Shown in pieces: positions 7,284-17,200 of a stretch of 47,777 nucleotides of DNA. Source of the DNA: SAR202 cluster bacterium (GTDB lineage Bacteria; Chloroflexota; Dehalococcoidia; Lucifugimonadales; Lucifugimonadaceae). Each line of letters opens with the position of its first letter. Within the stretch, counting starts at the first letter, position 1. Under the pieces are notes generated by a model. The model worked only from the letters and a program-made list of their open reading frames with translations. It was not told the DNA's origin and searched no databases. Made by a program: the position numbers and the translations under genes. The DNA is taken from NCBI GenBank assembly GCA_009392215.1, contig VFGZ01000037.1, positions 1-47,777 of the forward strand, given 5' to 3'.

Positions 7284-8585
7284 ATGAAATTCTTTAAACA
7301 ACCATTTTATGGATGGTGGATAGTCACAGCCGGCGGTCTAGTTCAGTGGTACACCTCCGCCATTTTCTGGCGCGGATTTCAAGCATTCGTACCGCCCATT
7401 CTTAGTACATTCGGATGGAGCCATGGCGCTACGGCCACCGCCGTATCGCTCCAGCGCAGTGAAAGCGGAATGATCTCTCCTTTTGTAGGAGTGCTCCTAG
7501 ACAAATACGGACCGAGAAAGGTGATGGCGTTTGGTGTATTTGTGACGGGCAGCGGGTTCGTATTAATGAGCCAAATGCAAACCCTATGGCATTTCTACGT
7601 GACTATCGCATTGTTAACTCTTGGAATGTCATTTGGGACATACATTGTGTTTGTGGTCACAGTCGCTAATTGGTTTATAGAAAAACGTGCTAGAGCATTA
7701 GCCATACTAATGACATTTTCAGCTATTGCTGGACTCACTCTACCTTTGCTAGTGGCATCAATCGAACATTTCGGCTGGCGAGAAATGCTTATGGCTGGAG
7801 GAATAGGATTTTGGATAATTGGTTTCCCCGCAACTTTAGTCATGAAACGTCGGCCGGAAGACTATGGGCTGTTACCAGATGGGATATCAAACCACGGGAA
7901 CCAATTACATAAATCACAAAACAGTCGGCTCCAACGGGTGCGAGAACACGCGATAACTATGCGCCAGGCCGTCAAGTTACGATTTTTCTGGCAACTAGCA
8001 CTAGTGACAAGCCTAGGTCAATTGGTCAGTTCAACAAACCTTTTCCACTTCGCTGCTCTCTTAGAATATGGTTTAACAACTGCATTAGCCGCTACTGCTG
8101 CAGGCTCCGTGGCAATTGGCGACATTAGTGGCAGAGCCGGCATAGCTTTCCTCGGCGATAAATTTGACAAACGAAAATTGCTGACAACCGCTATGTTGAT
8201 GCAAACCGTCGGAGTGATGGGCCTTGCGGGAATCAACGCATCAATTTGGGGCGTTAATCTAGGGCTATGGCCATTACCTTTTTTCGTCGTCTTTTTTGGA
8301 TTAGGTTTCGGAGCTTCTATTCCACTTCGACTTGCAATACTCGGCGATTATTTCGGCCGTACAAGTTATGGATCCATCGTAGGTCTAACCAGTTCGGTAA
8401 ATGCTCTGTTTGGCGCAGCCGGTCCAGCAATAGTGGGATTTATATATGACTTTTCTGGCACATACAGAATCGGGTTCACAACCCTAGCTGTGGCGATATT
8501 GATATCTATCCCACTTACGTTATCTCTCGAACCCGCTGGACGGGTTGCGGCGAAAGCAAGAAGACTAACCAGTCGAAGGCATTAG
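7284..8585 (+). CDS. Major facilitator superfamily transporter
   Basis: This 433-residue polytopic protein has about 12 hydrophobic segments and the central loop (about residues 200-225) expected of the superfamily. The first segment starts with FYGWWIVTAGG, common in the oxalate/formate- and monocarboxylate-type MFS group. A motif-A-like loop, LLDKYGPRKVM, lies between segments 2 and 3, and LGDKFDKRKLL is its counterpart in the second half. Substrate is unknown; a small organic acid is a reasonable guess given the catabolic neighbourhood. The gene is divergent from the site-2 protease and convergent with the DUF5666-like gene, so it is probably monocistronic. Confidence 0.9.
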   Translation: MKFFKQPFYGWWIVTAGGLVQWYTSAIFWRGFQAFVPPILSTFGWSHGATATAVSLQRSESGMISPFVGVLLDKYGPRKVMAFGVFVTGSGFVLMSQMQTLWHFYVTIALLTLGMSFGTYIVFVVTVANWFIEKRARALAILMTFSAIAGLTLPLLVASIEHFGWREMLMAGGIGFWIIGFPATLVMKRRPEDYGLLPDGISNHGNQLHKSQNSRLQRVREHAITMRQAVKLRFFWQLALVTSLGQLVSSTNLFHFAALLEYGLTTALAATAAGSVAIGDISGRAGIAFLGDKFDKRKLLTTAMLMQTVGVMGLAGINASIWGVNLGLWPLPFFVVFFGLGFGASIPLRLAILGDYFGRTSYGSIVGLTSSVNALFGAAGPAIVGFIYDFSGTYRIGFTTLAVAILISIPLTLSLEPAGRVAAKARRLTSRRH

Positions 8586-8649
8586 ACAATAAATTAAATC
8601 TGACGAAAAACAAATCCATTTCAATAATCATGCTGAAATAAACCCGTTT

Positions 8650-11499
8650 TTAGTCACGAGTAGGACGCCCAAATACATTCACATCACGCGCTATAAACGT
8701 CCCCCCAGGGTTACTAACCAATAAAGCTTTTGCTACAAGCCCTACCTCAGGCTCTTCGCCGATGATATTTGTCGAGAAATTTACGATGAACACGTTGCCA
8801 TCGATTACCCATGTCTTCCCCCTTATCACTTCTATGACCCCAGACGCTTCCATCTCTACACCACTCCCATCAACTCCACCTGAATCATCATCAATCTTTA
8901 TTTGAAATTGAATCGAAATAATCACGCCTAAATGGGAATCCAATGAATCACGTATAAATAACACTTCGGGAACCATGGAGCCCCTATACCGTCGCTCAGT
9001 TCCAGGGTGATTCATCAGCTTGGCTACCGGAGACAACGAATCTATATGTGCACCATTCAGAGACATAATCGACTTGGGACCTATCCACAAATCAAATTGT
9101 TCTCCATTAACAAGCTTAACTTGAGCAAATCTCTGATTATCTGATATCGCGACTAAGCTCCCTCGGGATCGAATGTAGTTATCAGAAACAACCGAAAGTT
9201 TCTCAATCACACCTGTATCAATGGCATATAAAACAATATCTACCTGATTACCACGCTCTACCTCTGACAAAGATTGGATGGGTTGGCCATCTTTCAAAAA
9301 ATCCTCTCCAAGAGGCTGGTCTGGCATGATTAACTCTAGCTGTCGTGTATCGGACGATTTGCCCGACAGAACTGTTACTTCACCTAACACAGCATTAACT
9401 CTTGAGATAATGCCTGCAGCTCGCTCAACTCTAGGAGATTCAACCGAAACCATAGTTGCGACATTGTAAAAAGCACCGTTTGAACCGGCTACGGTGTATA
9501 CACCGCTAACTACCCTTAACCCTGTATGCAACTCTTCAAACTTAACGCGCTGTCCATCCAATATTGTCCAGGTTCCTTCAGTAACAAGAACATTTAATGA
9601 CTGTCCGTTTTCACCCGTTATCAACAAACGTGGAGGTTCTAACCCAATACCGGTAATTGACCCGGTAAACGCTACGTTCGATCTTGCTACTACCACTAAT
9701 CGAGTCAATAAATCCGACTCAACTCCAATACGTGTAGCATCTACTACAAGATCTCCTGACTTAATCGCCGACATTGTTACATTCAAGCCATTGCGAATAA
9801 CTGGCACTTCTCCAGTAATCTTCAAGTGTATTGGAGGGCCGTCAGTCGGACGAACTGTTATCTCGTTAGCTTCTAGGTCAAGTGCTTCCACAATACCCGA
9901 AATGTGATCCTCGCCTACTGGTGCTGATGACCGAGCTCTTATGGTGGTGGCCCATAAACGGCCCCCGTAAGAGGTGATATCACCAAGAGAATCAACCTCA
10001 GGAAATTCAAATTGCACGTCAACTTGCTGTCCTGTCATAAGCAACCCAATACTAGCTGCCTCACCATCAAGAGTTATTTGAGTTTCAGAGGTTATCTTGG
10101 CGGCAACTTTCGCTTCCTGGTTATTGTTAGTTGCGATAAGTACTCCCAGTGCTTTATCCAAAGTGTCATCTAACTCGACAAGAGTAATAACTCCATGGAA
10201 GGCACGCAGCGACTCATGGTTGAGAACTGCTTCCAGTTCATCAACAAGCCGTGGCTCCTTAACTTTTATTGAAATTGCAACTCGCTGATTCTCAAAAATC
10301 GAATACCTCACTTCGAGTTCGCTACCTGCTTCAATCAAGTGTTTGGTATCCGCCAACATTTGAGGGTTCTGAGCAGTTGGAGACAGAACGTTTAATAAGT
10401 CTTGAGGAAAATCGACGATTGTACGATCGGGGTCAAAAATAAAATCTACAGAAAATGGATCTGCCTCCTGCTCACCCAAGGGCACTACCGTAAATAACGA
10501 TCCTTTAATTTCATCGACAACCGCACCAGATATCTTCAATAGCGGAGCTTCTTCATTGCGCTCACGTGCAGTTTCTTCGTAGATTTGCTTAAGCTCTGTA
10601 AACCTTTTTTTTATTTCAACAATTTGCTGACTGGCTCTTTCACGAGTGGCCTCATCGGCTCGACCGGCATCAACTACCCTTTGAAGAGCCCGTGAAGCAC
10701 CGTCAAGAGCACTCAGGTGCATACTCCTTGCATCGATCGCTATTTGAGAAAGCCTCAAAGCATCAGCTTTGTCTAACGCCAACTGACTAGCAGTCTCAAT
10801 TCGCTCAACGGTAGTGCTGGTCAACTCAAAACCAATAGCTGTAAAAACACCGTTGGCGCGATCAAGTCGAGCCACCATAGTTATTCCATCACCAACCATT
10901 GGTTCGCCGATCCCAGCAGGAACGACGACATGAACAACATCCCCGTTTCGAGTCTGAATAGAGATATCTTCTCCAACATAACGAGTAACGATCCCAACAA
11001 CATGTTTGGTGACGGTTTGAGAATGCGCCAATCTGATGATGGTTTTTAAGGCTACAAGACCACCTGAAGAGTCGCGTTTAGCTGTAGATATAACGCGATC
11101 ACCTTCTGAAACATCAGTGATGAACCCTGACTCAGAACCAATCCTCATCTCAGAATTACTGTTAAAGCCAAGAGTGATCAATCCTTTGCTTGATGCAACG
11201 ACAATGGCATTAGGAGGACGCACCTCAACAGCCGTACCGAAAATTGCCTCAATATCACCCTCATACGCCCTCACAACACTAGCGCCATTGCCACCTGAGA
11301 TCGGTCCAAACGCCAAAAATAATCCTACTAAAACGATGATTATTTTGCTCACATTAACTCGATATAAGTCAGGAACACGTCCTTGCAAACTATGCTGTGC
11401 AGGTTTCCATAAACAACCTAATCGTTCAAAGCGAATGATCGGACTTTTAACTGTCCTAGGATTGGCATCTCGTGGAAATCCTATTAGCCAATTATTCAC
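8650..11499 (-). CDS. Large membrane-anchored protein with repeated DUF5666-like beta domains
   Basis: This 949-residue protein starts at a GTG that overlaps the stop of the upstream lipoprotein gene (GTGA). GGAG lies about 8 nt before it, so the two genes are probably translationally coupled. A hydrophobic segment at about residues 52-68 would act as an uncleaved anchor or late signal. An internal GTG near 11352 would place it at the N-terminus. The rest is mostly beta-strand-rich repeats of the 'G-x-V-x-x-I-x-x-x-x-x-x-V' type seen in DUF5666 domains. One central helical, coiled-coil-like segment lies at about 235-320. No catalytic motif is seen. An extracytoplasmic structural or binding role is inferred. 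Confidence 0.7.
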   Translation of the reverse strand: MNNWLIGFPRDANPRTVKSPIIRFERLGCLWKPAQHSLQGRVPDLYRVNVSKIIIVLVGLFLAFGPISGGNGASVVRAYEGDIEAIFGTAVEVRPPNAIVVASSKGLITLGFNSNSEMRIGSESGFITDVSEGDRVISTAKRDSSGGLVALKTIIRLAHSQTVTKHVVGIVTRYVGEDISIQTRNGDVVHVVVPAGIGEPMVGDGITMVARLDRANGVFTAIGFELTSTTVERIETASQLALDKADALRLSQIAIDARSMHLSALDGASRALQRVVDAGRADEATRERASQQIVEIKKRFTELKQIYEETARERNEEAPLLKISGAVVDEIKGSLFTVVPLGEQEADPFSVDFIFDPDRTIVDFPQDLLNVLSPTAQNPQMLADTKHLIEAGSELEVRYSIFENQRVAISIKVKEPRLVDELEAVLNHESLRAFHGVITLVELDDTLDKALGVLIATNNNQEAKVAAKITSETQITLDGEAASIGLLMTGQQVDVQFEFPEVDSLGDITSYGGRLWATTIRARSSAPVGEDHISGIVEALDLEANEITVRPTDGPPIHLKITGEVPVIRNGLNVTMSAIKSGDLVVDATRIGVESDLLTRLVVVARSNVAFTGSITGIGLEPPRLLITGENGQSLNVLVTEGTWTILDGQRVKFEELHTGLRVVSGVYTVAGSNGAFYNVATMVSVESPRVERAAGIISRVNAVLGEVTVLSGKSSDTRQLELIMPDQPLGEDFLKDGQPIQSLSEVERGNQVDIVLYAIDTGVIEKLSVVSDNYIRSRGSLVAISDNQRFAQVKLVNGEQFDLWIGPKSIMSLNGAHIDSLSPVAKLMNHPGTERRYRGSMVPEVLFIRDSLDSHLGVIISIQFQIKIDDDSGGVDGSGVEMEASGVIEVIRGKTWVIDGNVFIVNFSTNIIGEEPEVGLVAKALLVSNPGGTFIARDVNVFGRPTRD

Positions 11500-12089
11500 C
11501 CCGAATTCTCCGGGATGGAGATTATTGCAAGGGACGAATTAATCGAATTCCCCTCAAGATCACTTGCAACAATATCAACAATGTTTGGTCCGGGATCAAG
11601 AGGCAGCGTGAGCTCGAAAGTCCCATCAGGCTGAACTTCCAGTATGACTCCATTTACGCTAACAATCGCATCTGGAGATGTGACGCCATGTAATAAAACC
11701 CTATCGCTGCGAACCACGCTTTCATTGCCGATGCCTTCGAAATCCAATGAGAGATTAAATGTTCCAGAATTCGGTGTGGATTCAATAGGTACGTCAGACT
11801 CAATGATGGGAGTAATGATTGGGATAGGCGTGGGAATCGATACCGGAGTAGAAGTAGGGGTGATTGTGGCAGTAGGAATTGGAGTGGGAGTTTGAGGAAC
11901 TGGGGTAACTGAGGGTTGAGGAGTAGCGGTAGGATCCGGCAGCGCAGTCGGTTCAGGAGTCGGCTGTAAAGGCGCGAGAATAATCGTCGGCGTTGGCAAT
12001 GCGACAGTATGTCTTGGACGGGATTCGACACATCCGGCAAACGCGAAAATTACCAATCCCACCAAAATGAGGGGCACCTTAGCATTCAA
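11496..12089 (-). CDS. Pro/Thr-rich lipoprotein with C-terminal Ig-like domain
   Basis: This 197-residue protein has a signal peptide ending in a lipobox (AFAGC, Cys about 20), so it is predicted to be lipid-anchored outside the cytoplasm. A low-complexity linker rich in Pro, Thr, Ile and Val spans about residues 30-105. The C-terminal part (about 108-190) looks like a bacterial Ig-like or glucodextranase-B-type beta-sandwich, with 'LLHGVTSPDAIVSVNG', 'PDGTFELTLPL' and 'GPNIVDIVASD' repeats. The linker probably carries the domain away from the membrane. It overlaps the next gene by 3-4 nt and lies 38 nt after a histidine kinase gene. The function is otherwise unknown. Confidence 0.82.
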   Translation of the reverse strand: MNAKVPLILVGLVIFAFAGCVESRPRHTVALPTPTIILAPLQPTPEPTALPDPTATPQPSVTPVPQTPTPIPTATITPTSTPVSIPTPIPIITPIIESDVPIESTPNSGTFNLSLDFEGIGNESVVRSDRVLLHGVTSPDAIVSVNGVILEVQPDGTFELTLPLDPGPNIVDIVASDLEGNSINSSLAIISIPENSG

Positions 12090-12127
12090 AAATCTATGGA
12101 ATTGATGCAGGTCTATGATTCTCCAGC

Positions 12128-13090
12128 TTAAGATCGGTTATCCACAGGTAGTGATAACGTAAACCTAGTGTAAGCATTTTTGTTTTTATCATCGTTTGAC
12201 TGATAAGTATCGACGATCAAATCTCCACCGCAACGCTCCGCGAGCGTACTTGCGATAAACAATCCTAATCCAGAACTCTGCTTTTCACTTCTTGCAGATA
12301 ACTCAGGTGTCCATCCTCTGTCGAAGACATGCGCAAGATATGAATCGGCAATTCCAGGCCCATCATCTGAAACCCTTACCGAATAGAATTTATCCTCACG
12401 CGTCAGTTGTATCTCGATTTGATGTGCAGCAAATTTAGTCGCATTGTCCACTAAGTTAGTGACCACATGATCTAAAGCTGATCCATCACCATAAACGAGA
12501 CCAAATTCACTCGGCTCGCACCACCAAATCAGGTCTATACCACGCTCGCGAGCAATCGGTGAATATCGATCGGAAACATTACGAACAATTGCAGCGCTAT
12601 CCACCGGTTCGACAGCAGGAGTAGAGCTTTGATCCTCCAGATCAACCAACACTCGAACGTTTTCTATCATCAACCTAAAATTGGGTGCTTGATTTTCTAT
12701 TTCGTCAAGCAACTCTGCCACCATACGATGCGTGACTTCTCCCGTTTCATTAAGCAATGCCCGGGCTTCTCGTTGTTTCCCTAGTATCCTTCGTAAAGGT
12801 CGCCCCATATCATGGGCGAAGGTATCGAAATAATCCTGTGTAACCTGACTCCAAGTGCGACCATCAGATCTTCCTACTTGAGAATTGCGATTGAACTTAA
12901 AACTCATATACCCAACGATAGTCCCGAAAATAAAAAATCCACTACCAATATATGCAACGGGCTCAATCCACCAAAGCATATCTGGAGTGACAATTTCTCC
13001 TATCAGAGGGGATAGCAAAATCAATCCCAGGCCAAGTACAGCCAGAGATAATCCTGCATACTTCAATGTGCTAAATATTCTTTCGCTCAA
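12128..13090 (-). CDS. Two-component sensor histidine kinase, intramembrane-sensing layout
   Basis: This 320-residue protein has two transmembrane helices (about 10-30 and 42-65) joined by only about a dozen residues, so it lacks an external sensor domain. There is no obvious HAMP domain. The phospho-acceptor is H93 in TFAHDMGRPLRR. The ATPase domain has N216 (NLVDNATKF), the DDGPG box (242-246) and GLGLF (274-278), all intact. Membrane stress or a partner membrane protein is the likely signal, as in other intramembrane-sensing kinases. It follows its response regulator gene by 47 nt and precedes the lipoprotein gene. Regulation of the envelope genes downstream is a reasonable inference. Confidence 0.93.
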   Translation of the reverse strand: MSERIFSTLKYAGLSLAVLGLGLILLSPLIGEIVTPDMLWWIEPVAYIGSGFFIFGTIVGYMSFKFNRNSQVGRSDGRTWSQVTQDYFDTFAHDMGRPLRRILGKQREARALLNETGEVTHRMVAELLDEIENQAPNFRLMIENVRVLVDLEDQSSTPAVEPVDSAAIVRNVSDRYSPIARERGIDLIWWCEPSEFGLVYGDGSALDHVVTNLVDNATKFAAHQIEIQLTREDKFYSVRVSDDGPGIADSYLAHVFDRGWTPELSARSEKQSSGLGLFIASTLAERCGGDLIVDTYQSNDDKNKNAYTRFTLSLPVDNRS

Positions 13091-13137
13091 GTTGCCACTT
13101 TAATCGTTCAATCAAATGACCGGTTTTATTTATTTCA

Positions 13138-13938
13138 CTAATCGGTTGGCGGGACCAAACGATATCCTCTATTTCTAACATTGATTATCAGTTCAGTAGC
13201 ACCAAAATCTCTTGCAACAGCCTTCCCAAGTGATACTTTTAACTCTCGTATCCTAACCCTGAGAGAAGCGCGCGAATCTTCTCCGTCCGAAAATCGTTCA
13301 AGCCGTGAAAAAGGTACAACCTCGCCCTCAGATCGGTACATTGCAGACGCCAATTCATTAAGTATCGCTAGTTTCATTCCCTGAATTTCACGGATTATTT
13401 GATGACGACCATTGTTAACCGCGTAAACAACAGCATTTTCCGGTTCCAATTCAAATAAAGTCCCGATCTTTATAGTTTTAGGAGCACTGCCAATAAGTCT
13501 TCGAAGTCGTAAAACAACTTCTTCGGGACTGGCAAGCTTGTCAATAAAATCCACTGAAGCTCCCACACTGAGACTCCCTGTCACAGCAGTATCACGATAA
13601 GGACCTCTGGCATATTGAGTAAACATAAGTACAGGCATACTGTTATCACGCTCGATAATTTTTTTTAGTATCGATAATCCCTTGAATCTATCAGTGTCAT
13701 ACTCTCCAAACCTAACATCCAGTAACACCGCCACTGGAGATTCATTTTCTATCGCAAAAAGAGTATGCGTTTCGTAATCATCACCAGTCAAACGCGGCCC
13801 TTCTGGAACTACAGCAATGGGATTAAACCCTTCCGACTCCAACCGACGAAAAACCGAACGCATAAGATCGGACATGTGCTCGTCATCGACAACAAGTACT
13901 GTTTGTTTGGCACCCATGCTTTTTAAAGTCAATTTCAT
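13138..13938 (-). CDS. Response regulator with winged-helix DNA-binding domain
   Basis: This 266-residue protein has an N-terminal receiver domain with the acidic pair D18-D19, phospho-acceptor D74 (LLDVRF), T107 (MFTQ) and K134 (DFIDK). The C-terminal region (about 185-264) resembles the OmpR/PhoB-type winged helix, with ELKVSLG and a NRGYRL wing. The receiver is longer than usual, with insertions around residues 44-65 and 76-90. It is the first gene of a probable operon with the histidine kinase, lipoprotein and DUF5666-like genes. A GAGG touches the first ATG, so M8 (ATG at 13915-13917) remains an alternative start. Confidence 0.9.
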   Translation of the reverse strand: MKLTLKSMGAKQTVLVVDDEHMSDLMRSVFRRLESEGFNPIAVVPEGPRLTGDDYETHTLFAIENESPVAVLLDVRFGEYDTDRFKGLSILKKIIERDNSMPVLMFTQYARGPYRDTAVTGSLSVGASVDFIDKLASPEEVVLRLRRLIGSAPKTIKIGTLFELEPENAVVYAVNNGRHQIIREIQGMKLAILNELASAMYRSEGEVVPFSRLERFSDGEDSRASLRVRIRELKVSLGKAVARDFGATELIINVRNRGYRLVPPTD

Positions 13939-14196
13939 CCTCAGAGGTTATCTAGCGTCATGCAACATCCACCAAAGAAGCGAATAGATGCTGAGGCTAA
14001 CTCTATATGACCCTAACATGTACAAATAACAATCTGATAAATTTTATGCTCTTTTGCACCCGAGGTAGATATCCTCCATTTCGTTTGTGTTTGAAAATCG
14101 TAATACCGCGAGGATCCGTTAAAAAATCACATTAAAAAAACCTATCTTGAGGTCGTAAATCTGATAACAGGGTCGACTAGAAGTTGAGGGAAGGCT
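13939..14196. other. Divergent intergenic region between the response regulator and the dnaE leader
   Basis: About 258 nt of AT-rich DNA separates two divergent transcription units and must contain both promoters. I see no strong inverted repeat or ORF, and no promoter hexamers that I would assign with confidence. Confidence 0.4.
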
Positions 14197-14241
14197 ATGC
14201 TCCAATACCTATACTTACCATTCGATATTTTTAGAAATTAG
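14197..14241 (+). CDS. Predicted 14-residue leader peptide / minicistron upstream of dnaE
   Basis: An ATG at 14197 follows a strong SD region (GAGGG at 14186-14190, then AAGG). It opens a 14-codon frame ending with TAG at 14239-14241. The dnaE GTG start is only 3 nt later, and dnaE has no SD of its own. This layout suggests that ribosomes load on the minicistron and reinitiate at dnaE. The peptide is hydrophobic and aromatic (L, Y, F, I). It is short enough to be chance, so confidence is moderate. Confidence 0.4.
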   Translation: MLQYLYLPFDIFRN

Positions 14242-14244
14242 CCC

Positions 14245-17200
14245 GTGACAGACCAGTTCGTACATCTACATAACCACTCAGAGTATTCTCTCCTCGATGG
14301 TTTCAGCAGACTAAACGATATGGTCATTAGAGCAGTGGAATTGGAACAGCCGGCAATTGCCCTCACTGATCACGGGAATCTACATGGCGCTATAGACTTT
14401 TTTCAGGCTGCCAAAAAGAATGCAATAAAACCAATAATTGGAGTAGAAGGTTACGTAGCAGACGGACCGCGTGATGAACGAAACCCTCAAAAGCGATCTC
14501 CATTCCACCTAACGGTACTAGCCCAAAATCGCATCGGCTATCAAAACCTGCTCAAACTCGTAAGCGCATCACATATCGAGGGTTTTTACCAAAGACCGCG
14601 AATGGACCGAGAAATCCTCCAAAAATATTCGGAAGGTTTGATAATTCTGTCAGGCTGCCCGTCAAGCGAATTAGGGCGTCATATCAATAATGGGGATTTA
14701 GCTGCAGCACTGGAAACAGTCGAATGGTATGGGAATATATTTCAGGACCGCTATTACCTAGAGATGATGATGCATCAGCACGTTCCAGGACAAACTGACA
14801 TCAATAACGCCATTATTGAGATAAGCAAACAAACAGAATTGCCTATGGTTGTTACAAACGATTCACATTATGTTCGACGTGAGGATTTTGAAGCCCAAGA
14901 CATTCTAACTTGCATCCAGACAAACTCTAACGTAAAAGATCCCAAGCGATTTCGGATGGAAGATACTTCTTATTATTTGAAAAGCGCTAATGAAATGCGG
15001 GAGGAATGGGCCCACCTGCCTCAAGCTCTCGAAAATACATTAAAGATCGCCGAATCGTGTGATTTGGATCTAGAATTTGGTCAAACATTCATCCCGCGTT
15101 ACTCCACACCAAATAACAAATCCTCAATGGATTACCTAAGGGAGCTTTGTTACAAAGGCCTGAACAAGCGCTTCAGCAACCCAAATGAAGACGTACTTAA
15201 GCGTCTTGAACATGAGCTAGGAATCATTGAAGAAACCAAGTTCTCCGATTACTTCCTGGTCTGCTGGGACATATTTAATTTCGTAAATAAACGTGGGATT
15301 CTGTCGGCCGTACGCGGTTCCGCAGCTGCAAGTCTCGTACTCTACTGCCTTGAGGTTACACAGATAGACCCTGTGGAAGCAGACCTCTTTTTCGAACGAT
15401 TCCTAAACATCGAGCGGAGAGAGATGCCGGATATCGATATGGATTTCGCAGATAATCGGCGGGAAGAAGTTATCAAGTACTGTATAGATCATTATGGTCG
15501 AGAACACGTCGCACAAATTATTACCTTTGGAACACTTGGGGCCAAAGCAGCCATACGAGATACGGCACGCGCGCTAGCACTACCTCTCAGCTTGAGCGAC
15601 AAACTAGCGAAAATGATCCCTCCAACTCTGAATATTAAGCTGAAGGAAGCAATTGATGAATCTGGAGAATTAAGGAACGAAATTAAGCGTGATAATGACG
15701 CGCGTGACCTGATCAATATGGCACAAAGGGTTGAAGGCTCTGTGAGGCACGCAAGTACGCATGCCGCTGCTGTTGTCATCTCTGAAAAACCTCTAACTGA
15801 ACACGTTCCACTTCAACGTTCTACAAGTGGAAAAGATAACTCCAGCCCCACAACTCAATATTCCATGCACCCCGTTGCAGATGTCGGATTGCTAAAAATG
15901 GATTTCCTTGGTCTTGCAAACCTTGCGATTCTAGACCGCTGTGTAAAGCTGATTGCTGAGACGACCGGTGAGTATATGGGTGTTTACGACGTTCCAATCG
16001 ATGATGAAAAAACGTTCCAGGTTCTAGGTGAAGGAGAAACATTTGGAGTATTCCAGCTTGAATCAACTGGAATGCGCCGCAATATCAAAGAACTCAAACC
16101 CACGACAATCAATGACTTAGCGGCCATGATCGCTCTCTATCGTCCTGGGCCCATGGAACACATTAGCACTTTCATAGAGGCAAAACACGGAAGAGCGGCG
16201 ATTACGTATCCTCACGACGATCTACGTGATCTGCTGGAACCGACATATGGTGTGCTCGTTTACCAGGACCAAGTAATGCTGATAGCACAGGCATTTGGCG
16301 GTTATACATTAGGTGAAGCGGATATTCTGCGCAAAGCTATGGGAAAAAAAATCCCGTCCGTGATGGAAGCAGAGCATGAAAAATTCAATGCTGGAGCTTT
16401 GAAAAAAGGATATAGCAAGGAACAAGCAGACACAGTTTTCGAACTGATGGCCCCATTTGCTGGTTACGGATTCAACAAGGCACATGCGGTCTCCTACGCT
16501 TACATTGCATATTGGACAGCATATTTCAAGGCCAACTACTCAACGGAATACATTGCAGCTGTACTGGATTCGGCATCAGGCAATCCTGAAAAAGTCGGAG
16601 AAGCCATTCGTGAGGCAACAAGGCTCAACATCTCAGTAAAACCGCCAAGCATTAATCATTCTGGTTCAGGTTTTACTATAGAAATAGATAAGGATGGAAA
16701 TGACATCATCCGTTTTGGGCTGGCAGCTGTAAAAAACGTAGGAGCTTCTGCAGTAGACCCGATTGTGGAAGTTCGCGAAGCCGGTGGACCATTTAGAGAT
16801 ATAGAAGACATATGCCGACGTGTCGACTCAAGGTCATTAAATCGTCGCACACTGGAAAGTCTTATCCGAGTAGGTGCTTTCGACGAATTCGGGGGGCGAA
16901 GCAATTTATTGGAATCACTCGATCGGATCATCTCGACGATACAAAGACAAACTAAGTTGAGAGAATCCGGGCAAACATCAATGTTCGACATGCTTGGAGA
17001 ATCCGTACCAGCTCCAATGGCTCATATGGAAATATCCCATGATGATGACACAACAGATCAAGAGCGAGTGATCTGGGAACGAGACCTATTAGGTGTGGAA
17101 TTAACTCAAAGCCCATTTACCCGTGAAATGAGACAGCAACCCAATAACATAATTGTGTTCTCCTCAGATATCACCGCTGATCTAGCAGGTCAAAAACGTG

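Noticed and set aside
11644-11895. Gly/Val-rich frame on the plus strand
   Set aside because: It is antisense to the Pro/Thr-rich linker of the lipoprotein gene, which has a lipobox and a C-terminal domain.
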